From an uncultured Oscillibacter sp. (GTDB lineage: Bacteria; Bacillota; Clostridia; Oscillospirales; Oscillospiraceae): a stretch of 64,000 nt of DNA. The position numbers and the translations under genes were made by a program. The notes under the pieces were generated by a model. It saw only the letters and a program-made list of their open reading frames with translations, was not told the DNA's origin and made no database searches. This document shows positions 1-6,187 of the stretch, piece after piece; the first letter of the stretch is position 1, and each line of letters starts with the position of its first letter. The stretch covers positions 1 through 64,000 of the forward strand of contig CAJUTB010000011.1 of assembly GCA_910589315.1 (NCBI GenBank). Direction: 5' to 3'.

Positions 1-53
1 GCAACTGACTCTTAATCAGTGGGTCCCCGGTTCGAGTCCGTGAAGGTGCACCA
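1..53 (+). tRNA. tRNA-Lys (anticodon CTT), 5' part outside the window
   Basis: The window opens inside a tRNA just before the anticodon arm. The stem ACTGA (4-8) pairs with TCAGT (16-20) around the loop CTCTTAA, placing the anticodon CTT at 11-13, which reads the lysine codon AAG. The T arm with GGTTCGAGTCC follows, and the molecule ends in an encoded CCA at 51-53. The D arm and 5' acceptor strand lie upstream of the window. Confidence 0.93.
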
Positions 54-63
54 GTCTGAGCTG

Positions 64-84
64 GGTGTATCCAGGGGATACACC
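64..84 (+). terminator. hairpin 3' of tRNA-Lys
   Basis: GGTGTATCC (64-72) pairs perfectly with GGATACACC (76-84) around a three-base loop, eleven bases after the tRNA. No clear T run follows, so it may be a processing or weak termination hairpin rather than a classical terminator. Confidence 0.35.
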
Positions 85-281
85 TGGTTCAGAGATATCT
101 CTCAAGTGAGCGAGTTCCCGTCCTGAGTCTTGTATTTCTCGATCTTCGCTTCCCGTGAGAATCCGACGCAAACCAGCGAAGCGTTTGCGGAGGAAGGGGA
201 GGAGCAACGAAGCAGAGAGAGCTCTCGCCAAAAGCCGAAGGCTGGCGGCGGGAGGGAGCGGAGCGCAGTTTGCGACGACCG

Positions 282-356
282 GGCCCGTTGGTCAAGTGGT
301 TAAGACAGCGGCCTCTCACGCCGTTAACATCGGTTCGAATCCGGTACGGGTCACCA
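282..356 (+). tRNA. tRNA-Glu (anticodon CTC)
   Basis: A complete 75-base cloverleaf. The acceptor strands GGCCCGT (282-288) and ACGGGTC (346-352) pair with one G-T wobble. The anticodon loop 313-319 has CTC at 315-317, reading GAG. The T arm contains GGTTCGAATCC and the 3' CCA is encoded at 354-356. No own promoter was obvious in the 230 bases between the two tRNAs, which hold purine-rich sequence and no gene. Confidence 0.95.
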
Positions 357-378
357 TTTTTCAAAAGTAATTTTCCTC

Positions 379-407
379 TTGACATTTCCCCTTTTGCAGT
401 GTATAAT
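379..407 (+). promoter_or_regulatory. consensus sigma-A promoter of the 5S rRNA
   Basis: TTGACA at 379-384 and TATAAT at 402-407 are separated by exactly 17 bases. Both hexamers match the housekeeping consensus perfectly. Transcription would start near 414, about 30 bases before the 5S rRNA. Confidence 0.85.
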
Positions 408-442
408 ATGGTTCGTTCTCCGGTCTTTCCGGATAATGATAG

Positions 443-555
<113 letters not shown>

Positions 556-558
556 CAT

Positions 559-597
559 AAAGCGGCTTGCAAATGCAATCCGCTTTCCTTTTTTCTG
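559..597 (+). terminator. terminator of the 5S rRNA
   Basis: AAAGCGG (559-565) pairs with CCGCTTT (580-586), with an inner TTGC/GCAA extension, followed by CCTTTTTTC. This is a classical rho-independent terminator. Confidence 0.85.
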
Positions 598-656
598 CTT
601 CTTGCTGGAAATAGCTTTAGGGCTAGCGTTATGTTCGATTACCCTTGGATAAAATC

Positions 657-693
657 AAAAGAACCCGCAGGAATTTTTCCTGCGGGTTCTTTT
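657..693 (-). terminator. terminator of the ECF sigma/anti-sigma operon
   Basis: AAAAGAACCCGCAGG and CCTGCGGGTTCTTTT form a perfect stem around a seven-base loop. On the minus strand it begins at the stop codon of the anti-sigma-like gene and is followed by a T-rich stretch. Confidence 0.85.
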
Positions 694-2282
694 CAGTTCC
701 CTTTTTCCTGGATCTCCAAATAATAATGTTCTTCCGAAAGGTCCAAGGTAACGCTGGTAATACCGTTTTCCAGGTCAATCCCCAGATTTTCCCGGGTAAT
801 TATAATGGTTTCGGTGTTTTCCAGCAAGACGGTTTGACGGCTGAATGTCAGCGCAGAGCCTAGCTGTGTTACCAGGTCGTAGCCTTGCAAATCGTCTCCA
901 TCGGAGTCGCAGAAAAAGTTGTGGCTGGGGCTTTTCCAAAGCTGAAAGGCCATTTCAGCACGATCCCCGGCCGGAATTGTTACGGGGAAAGAAAGGTAAA
1001 ACACGCGGTCCTGAGAGAGCGTTTCGCTGAGAATGTCATCTAAGCGGCCATCCAGATACCGGTCCATAGCGTTTTCTCCAAGAGGCCCGTACTGCGTTAG
1101 AAGTTCCGCTACAGCCCGCCGGTACATAGGAAGGGGTACGGTATCAAACGCATTGTTTTGATCGCTGGCTTGGTATTTGATGTATTCTTCCATATATGCC
1201 TGACAGAGCCGGTCCAATACCGTGGCCAAGGTGGTTTCCGTGCGGGTGACGGTGCAGGATACGCCGTCGATTTCCTCACCGGAGCTACAGCCGCCGTCCT
1301 GGTAGCCTTGCAGGGTGTAGTCTTGGATGTCCTCTCCCAGAACAATCAGCAGTTTGACATTGGATTCGGCGCGTCTGCCGTCGGGAACAAAGTAGCTGTA
1401 CCGCCGGAAGCCGTTTTCGTCTGAATCCAAACCGTTGAAACCATAGGAGAAAATCCGTGTTGTATTTTCTTTGATGGTAAATGCAATTGCCTGGGTGGCG
1501 GCCTGGTAGGTTTGATGCGGTGCGGCAAAATCCGTAAAATCATAGACGGTTGCCGGAATGTCCAGGACAGGAGCTTTGCCCAGGGCCTGCGCAAGATATT
1601 CGCCGCTGTCCAGAAGGGCTTTGTACTCCTCCCAGCTGCTCAATGTGTCCAGATTCAAAGTGTCGGGGATATCGCTTCCAAAGGCGCTTTGAAAGCCGCC
1701 GGAGTATGTTCCGGCATAGAGCGTTGTTTCCGCTTCCGCGCCGTTCAGCGTGACGCTGGGAAGCTGCTGGTAAAGTTCCCGGAAATTGCCGGAGAAGGGG
1801 TAGAGAACGGTTGCGGTAATTGCTTCATCCGTAGAATTCGTAAGGGCGTATGCATCCGTCACATTCGCACCCCATTGCCGGGGTTCTCCGTCGGGATATG
1901 CGCCGGGGGAAAAATCCCAGGTGAGGGTCCGCTCTGCGGTAAGTCCCGCGGAATCTTCCACAGTGGCCAGGGGAAACACCGGACCGCTGTACTGCATAAA
2001 CGTCATACGGTCATTTTCGTTTCCTTCGCCAGAGGATATTCCATCGGAAGACCCACCGGAAGCCTCGCCGGGAGCGTCTCCGGAACCTCCGCTCCCAAAG
2101 CCCTGGAAGCCTCCCGTAATCAACCAGCCGCCTGCAACACATAGAACCGTCAGACAGGCCGCAGCGGCAAGCAGCGACCGCCCAGGCGGACGCCGCCGCT
2201 GGATCGCGGGCCTAGGAACGGCGTCTGCAACCCAATCCGGGTCAATCAGGCCAAGTGCGCGGAAAATCTGTTCTGCATTCAT
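693..2282 (-). CDS. membrane-anchored anti-sigma-like protein with large outer domain
   Basis: A 529-residue protein encoded directly behind an ECF sigma factor and overlapping it by the four bases ATGA, so the two are translationally coupled. The first 35 residues are cytoplasmic and rich in Arg/Pro, one transmembrane helix follows at about residues 36-58, then a Gly/Ser-rich linker and roughly 440 extracytoplasmic residues. The layout is that of an anti-sigma factor whose outer domain senses an envelope signal; that role is inferred from position and topology. No zinc anti-sigma motif is visible in the N-terminus and the outer domain was not recognised. The gene ends immediately before a strong terminator. 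Confidence 0.7.
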   Translation of the reverse strand: MNAEQIFRALGLIDPDWVADAVPRPAIQRRRPPGRSLLAAAACLTVLCVAGGWLITGGFQGFGSGGSGDAPGEASGGSSDGISSGEGNENDRMTFMQYSGPVFPLATVEDSAGLTAERTLTWDFSPGAYPDGEPRQWGANVTDAYALTNSTDEAITATVLYPFSGNFRELYQQLPSVTLNGAEAETTLYAGTYSGGFQSAFGSDIPDTLNLDTLSSWEEYKALLDSGEYLAQALGKAPVLDIPATVYDFTDFAAPHQTYQAATQAIAFTIKENTTRIFSYGFNGLDSDENGFRRYSYFVPDGRRAESNVKLLIVLGEDIQDYTLQGYQDGGCSSGEEIDGVSCTVTRTETTLATVLDRLCQAYMEEYIKYQASDQNNAFDTVPLPMYRRAVAELLTQYGPLGENAMDRYLDGRLDDILSETLSQDRVFYLSFPVTIPAGDRAEMAFQLWKSPSHNFFCDSDGDDLQGYDLVTQLGSALTFSRQTVLLENTETIIITRENLGIDLENGITSVTLDLSEEHYYLEIQEKGN

Positions 2283-2839
2283 AGGGCAATCTCCTCCTTT
2301 TCCAGATACGTCCGCAGGCCCTGCCGTGTGCGGTAGAGGGAGGATTTGATTTTTCCCTGTCCGCAGCCGAGGCCGGACGCAATGTCCGCAACCGGTTCAC
2401 CGTACCAATACCGGCGCAGGAAAATCCGGCGGTTTTCCTGGGAAAGCTGCCGCAGAAACGCGCCGATCAGGTCCGCAAGAGCCTGATCTTCCAGAACCCT
2501 GTCCGGACGGCCCCGAGAGGCGGGAATACAGTCTTCCAGCTCACCCAGGAGCAATTCCATACCGCCGCCGCGTTTGTCCGCCTGACGCTGTTTCCAGCGG
2601 TCCAGGGAGAGGTTGCGGATGATCCTGGCTAACCAGGTTTGAAAGGCCGAGGGGCGTGTGGGCGGAATGGCGTTCCAGGCGCGAAGATAGGTGTCGTTGA
2701 CGCATTCTTCAGCGTCCTCGCGGTTGCAGAGAATGTTCCAGGAAATTTTCCCCAGAAAGCCGCCGTATTTATCGGCAGTTTCCTGAATGGCTTGCTGGCT
2801 GCGGGTCCAGTACAGCTCGATAATCTGCTCGTCCTGCAT
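2279..2839 (-). CDS. RNA polymerase sigma factor, ECF subfamily
   Basis: A 186-residue sigma-70 family protein. Region 2 is seen around residues 25-90, with the typical DAEECVNDTYLRAW motif and the LARIIRNLSLDRW segment. Region 4 lies at about 125-182, with LSQENRRIFLRRYWYGEPV and the helix-turn-helix IASGLGCGQGKIKSSLYRTRQ. The start is fixed by GGGAGG nine bases upstream. It is co-transcribed with the membrane protein that follows and probably activates its own operon, as such pairs usually do. Confidence 0.93.
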   Translation of the reverse strand: MQDEQIIELYWTRSQQAIQETADKYGGFLGKISWNILCNREDAEECVNDTYLRAWNAIPPTRPSAFQTWLARIIRNLSLDRWKQRQADKRGGGMELLLGELEDCIPASRGRPDRVLEDQALADLIGAFLRQLSQENRRIFLRRYWYGEPVADIASGLGCGQGKIKSSLYRTRQGLRTYLEKEEIAL

Positions 2840-3037
2840 AAGATCCCTCCCTGTTTGGAAACGTTTCTACCGGTATAGACGAATTATTGGATAAAAGGTT
2901 TCGCGCCAAACGGATTTTTTTGAAAAACAGGAAACAATTTTATTGTATCATAGAAAAGACTGGCCGAAAAGCGGCGGAAAGCGCGGGAGTGCATGAGCAA
3001 GCAATGGAAATCCCAAGCCCGGCCGCAAAAATAAGGC

Positions 3038-3066
3038 TTGCGCACGGGTGGAAAATGTGGCAGAAT
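3038..3066 (+). promoter_or_regulatory. possible ilvD promoter
   Basis: TTGCGC (3038-3043) and CAGAAT (3061-3066) are 17 bases apart and lie 47 bases upstream of the ilvD start. The hexamers match the consensus only partly. The rest of the 270-base gap between the divergent sigma factor and ilvD shows no gene and no recognised T-box or riboswitch. Confidence 0.35.
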
Positions 3067-3112
3067 GAGAGGGGAAATTGCCCAGAAAAACGGTTTGAAA
3101 AGGAGACGGAAT

Positions 3113-4795
3113 ATGGAACGAAGCAAAAAAATTCTGCAAGGACTGGGAAATCAGTATTATCGTGCTACCATGAAGTCCATGGGCTTTACCACGGAGGACC
3201 TCAAACGCCCCCTGATCGGCATTGCCAACGCTTGGAGCGAGTGCGTACCCGGTCATTTTAACTTACGGCAGGCGGCCCAGCGGGTCCGGGACGGCGTGTA
3301 CCGTGCAGGCGGTACGCCGGTGGAGTTCGGCGTGATCGGCGGCTGCGACGGTATGGGACAAGGCCATGACGGTATGCATTACATTCTCCCTTCCCGGGAA
3401 CTGATTGCCAATTCCATTGAATCCATGGCCCAGATCAATCTGTTTGACGGTCTGGTGCTGCTGGGTTCCTGTGATAAAATTGTCCCCGGTATGCTGATGG
3501 CGGCGGCGCGTCTGGATATCCCCTGCATCTTCCTGCCCGGCGGGCCGATGGAGGGCGGTGTGGAGTTTGACGGACGCCAGTCCGACCAGACATCCAGCAC
3601 GGAGGCTTACGGAATGCTCTCTGCCGGGAAAATCACCGAGGCGGAGTATGTCGCCCTGGAAGACACCGCCTGTCCCGGCTGCGGCTCCTGCTCCTACCTG
3701 GGCACGGCGAATACCATGTGCGCCCTGGCGGAAGCCCTGGGCATGACGCTCCCGGACGGCGGCCTGGCCCCCGCCACGTCTGCCGCCCGGATGATGAAGG
3801 CGGAGGAGACCGGCGTCAAGATCATGGAGCTGGTGGAAAAGGGCGTTACGGCCCGGAAGGTGATCACAAACGGTTCCATTCGCAATGCCATCAAGGCGTG
3901 CCTTGCCATGAGCGGTTCCACAAACGCGGTCATGCACCTCACGGCTATTGCGCGGGAGGCGGAGCTGGATATTCACGTTTTGGAGGAGTTCGACACCCTG
4001 TCCCGCACCACGCCGCAGATTGCCAAGATGAATCCGGCGTGCCAGTACAATGTGATTGACTTCTATCATGACGGCGGCGTCCCGCGCCTGATGGAAAACC
4101 TGCAATCCCAGCTGGAAACGGACGTAATGACCGTAACTGGCGGCACCTTGGCGGAAAACATTGCCTCCCACCGTTATCCGTACCCGGCTACGGGACTGGT
4201 GGTTCACACGATGGACAATCCCTTCGGCTATACCGGCGGCGTGGCGGTTCTGCGGGGCAACCTGGCCCCGGATACGGGCATCACCAAGCCCGGCGCGTTC
4301 GACAAGAGCCTGTACCACTTCGAGGGCGAGGCGATCTGCTTCGACTCCGAGGAGGAGGCCGAGGAAGCCATTCTAGCGGGCAAGGTCCGGGACGGCCATG
4401 TAGTGGTTATCCGCTACGAAGGCCCCAAGGGCGGCCCGGGAATGCGGGAGATGTTCAAGGCCATGAAGTATCTGTATGGCCGCGGTCTCGCGCTGACGAC
4501 GGCGTTGATCACGGACGGCCGCTTCTCCGGCACCAACAACGGCTGCTTCGTGGGTCATATTTCGCCGGAGGCGGCAGAAGGCGGCCCGATTGCCATTGTG
4601 AAAGACGGTGACCGGATTGTGATTGACGTTGAAAAACGGCAGCTGGATTTGCAGGTCCCGCAGGAGGAGATCGAGGCGCGCCTAAAGGCGTGGAAACGGC
4701 CTGAGCCGAAGTTTAAGAAAGGCTGGTTGGGTCTTTACTGCAAGATTGCTTCATCCGGTTCCGAGGGAGCGGTGCTGAAATACGACAACCTGTAA
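3113..4795 (+). CDS. ilvD: dihydroxy-acid dehydratase
   Basis: A 560-residue enzyme that dehydrates 2,3-dihydroxy-isovalerate and its homologue in valine, isoleucine and leucine synthesis, using an Fe-S cluster. Family signatures are clear: GIANAWSECVPGH near the N-terminus, GSCDKIVPGMLMAAARL, the cysteine motif TACPGCGSCSYLGTANTM, and GRFSGTNNGCFVGHISPEA near the C-terminus. The length is normal. The start at 3113 has AAGGAGACGG just upstream; the frame is open further upstream but that part lacks a ribosome binding site. No other branched-chain gene is adjacent, so it is a solitary ilvD. Confidence 0.97.
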   Translation: MERSKKILQGLGNQYYRATMKSMGFTTEDLKRPLIGIANAWSECVPGHFNLRQAAQRVRDGVYRAGGTPVEFGVIGGCDGMGQGHDGMHYILPSRELIANSIESMAQINLFDGLVLLGSCDKIVPGMLMAAARLDIPCIFLPGGPMEGGVEFDGRQSDQTSSTEAYGMLSAGKITEAEYVALEDTACPGCGSCSYLGTANTMCALAEALGMTLPDGGLAPATSAARMMKAEETGVKIMELVEKGVTARKVITNGSIRNAIKACLAMSGSTNAVMHLTAIAREAELDIHVLEEFDTLSRTTPQIAKMNPACQYNVIDFYHDGGVPRLMENLQSQLETDVMTVTGGTLAENIASHRYPYPATGLVVHTMDNPFGYTGGVAVLRGNLAPDTGITKPGAFDKSLYHFEGEAICFDSEEEAEEAILAGKVRDGHVVVIRYEGPKGGPGMREMFKAMKYLYGRGLALTTALITDGRFSGTNNGCFVGHISPEAAEGGPIAIVKDGDRIVIDVEKRQLDLQVPQEEIEARLKAWKRPEPKFKKGWLGLYCKIASSGSEGAVLKYDNL

Positions 4796-4800
4796 ATGGG

Positions 4801-4835
4801 AACGTCCCGGCGGATAAAACTGCCGGGACGTTGTT
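4801..4835 (+). terminator. ilvD terminator
   Basis: AACGTCCCGGC (4801-4811) pairs perfectly with GCCGGGACGTT (4822-4832), followed by GTTAT. The T run is short. Confidence 0.6.
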
Positions 4836-4887
4836 ATAAGCGGCTTTGAGCTATGGCCTCCCAGAAAAAAATTCCGAAAAATAAGGC

Positions 4888-4918
4888 TTGACATGAACGC
4901 GGCGTCAGCGTTTATACT
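4888..4918 (+). promoter_or_regulatory. MerR-type promoter with 19-base spacer
   Basis: TTGACA (4888-4893) and TATACT (4913-4918) are separated by 19 bases instead of 17. Inside the spacer AACGC (4896-4900) and GCGTT (4908-4912) form an inverted repeat. Overlong spacers with an internal dyad are the hallmark of promoters that MerR-family activators untwist. It lies directly upstream of a MerR gene, so autoregulation is very likely. Confidence 0.85.
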
Positions 4919-4940
4919 GCAATTGTCAGGAGGGATGACG

Positions 4941-5699
4941 ATGGAATACACGGTAAAAGCCTTGGCGGATCTGGCGGGCGTCACGCCCCGGACCATCCGC
5001 TGGTACGCTCAGACGGGATTGCTCAAACCCTGCCGGACGACCGCATCCGGCTACCGCGTCTATGGCCCGGCAGAGGTTGACCGGCTGCAAACCATTCTGT
5101 TTTACCGGGAATTGGATTTGCCGCTTTCCAACATCCAAACGCTGCTGGATGACCCGTCCTTCGACCGCCTTGCGGCGTTGCAAAGCCACTTGGCGGAGCT
5201 GGAAACGCGGCGGGAGCATCTGGACGCGCTGATTCTGACGGTACAAAAAACCATTGCAGAAGCCAAAGGAGGCACACAAATGACCGATCAAGAAAAGTTT
5301 GAAGCGTTCAAACGCCGAGTGGTCGATGAAATGGAAACGCAGTATGGAAGCGAGCTTCGCGAAAAATACAGCGTCGAAGAAGTGGACCGCGCACAAAACT
5401 GCATCCTGTCGCTTACGGAATCGGAGTATAACGACTGGCAGGCGTTGGGGGAGGAAATCTGTGCGAAGCTGGAGGACGCCGTTTCGGCCAAGGCGGACCC
5501 CCAGGGCGAAAAAGGGCGGCAGATTGCCCAGCTGCACCGCCGCTGGCTGTCGTACAGCTGTGAGGCATACACGCCCCAGGTCCATTGCGGCCTGGCGCAG
5601 CTCTATACGGCAGACCCGCGCTTCACCGCCTATTATGACCGGAAACGTTCCGGGTGCGCCGCATTCCTGCGGGACGCGGTGTGCGCGCATATGAAATAG
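4941..5699 (+). CDS. TipA-type MerR family transcriptional activator
   Basis: A 252-residue regulator. Residues 1-70 are a MerR winged helix (YTVKALADLAGVTPRTIRWY, then GYRVYGPAEVDRLQ), residues 75-110 a coiled dimerisation helix, and residues 115-252 a TipAS-like ligand-binding domain, which in the known family binds thiopeptides and other cyclic compounds covalently or tightly. The length matches TipAL. The ATG at 4941 is chosen because AGGAGGG lies seven bases before it; the in-frame ATG at 4935 is too close. A second strong ribosome binding site inside the gene would yield the ligand-binding domain alone. No transporter is adjacent, so the regulated target is not evident other than itself. 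Confidence 0.9.
   Translation: MEYTVKALADLAGVTPRTIRWYAQTGLLKPCRTTASGYRVYGPAEVDRLQTILFYRELDLPLSNIQTLLDDPSFDRLAALQSHLAELETRREHLDALILTVQKTIAEAKGGTQMTDQEKFEAFKRRVVDEMETQYGSELREKYSVEEVDRAQNCILSLTESEYNDWQALGEEICAKLEDAVSAKADPQGEKGRQIAQLHRRWLSYSCEAYTPQVHCGLAQLYTADPRFTAYYDRKRSGCAAFLRDAVCAHMK
5265..5282 (+). promoter_or_regulatory. internal ribosome binding site and start for a free TipAS domain
   Basis: AAAGGAGG (5265-5272) stands seven bases before an in-frame ATG at 5280-5282. Translation from here to 5699 gives a 139-residue protein that is exactly the TipAS-like domain. In Streptomyces tipA the same dual-product arrangement is known, the short form sequestering ligand. Here it is inferred from the sequence. 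Confidence 0.75.
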
Positions 5700-5707
5700 G
5701 CAGACGG

Positions 5708-5739
5708 AAAGAAGGAACCCGTACGGGTTCCTTCTTTTT
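5708..5739 (+). terminator. bidirectional terminator
   Basis: GAAGGAACCCGT and ACGGGTTCCTTC form a perfect 24-base palindrome (5711-5734), preceded by AAA and followed by TTTTT. It can stop both the tipA-like gene and the convergent minus-strand gene. Confidence 0.88.
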
Positions 5740-6176
5740 CAGTAGCACAGGTTTTGACTGAAGAAATCAAGACAGCCGCAAAAATCCCGGCGCGTCCGGA
5801 AATGGGTTTCCATGTAGGCGATGAAACCGGGAATATGTTCTTCCACCATTTCCAAATCCTGGGGAGGACAAGCGTGGCGCGCGCTTATTTCCAGACGGAT
5901 AAAACAGCACAGCAGGCAGGTTTCCAGATACCAGAACTCCTGAACCGGTTTTGGAAGCTCCGGGTTTTCTCCCAGATACCAGATTCCGTCTTCACCGTTG
6001 ACGGCGTCATACAAGCTGTCTAACGCGTCAAGGTCTTTTTCGCGCTGTGCCCAGTATTCCCGAAAACCGGACGCCACAAGGCCGAACCGTTCCAAATCGT
6101 CCGGCCTCAGCTCCTCCCGGCAAACCTCTGAGGTAAACTGTGCAAGCTGCAAGATTTGCTCATAGAGATCGTTCAT
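5739..6176 (-). CDS. hypothetical acidic protein downstream of a hybrid kinase
   Basis: A 145-residue, mostly alpha-helical, acidic protein with no recognised domain and no signal peptide. It follows the hybrid histidine kinase with an 11-base gap and has its own AGGAGG, so the two form an operon. The ATG at 6176 is preferred over the TTG one codon upstream because of spacing. The conserved-looking segment with Trp/Tyr/Cys (FWYLETCLLCCFIRLE) suggests a folded helical core. A role as kinase partner is only suggested by position. Confidence 0.65.
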   Translation of the reverse strand: MNDLYEQILQLAQFTSEVCREELRPDDLERFGLVASGFREYWAQREKDLDALDSLYDAVNGEDGIWYLGENPELPKPVQEFWYLETCLLCCFIRLEISARHACPPQDLEMVEEHIPGFIAYMETHFRTRRDFCGCLDFFSQNLCY

Positions 6177-6187
6177 CAAAGGGCCTC

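Noticed and set aside
120..281. gene or mobile repeat between the two tRNAs
   Set aside because: Purine-rich sequence with partial inverted repeats but no open frame with start signals and no recognised repeat family in this window.
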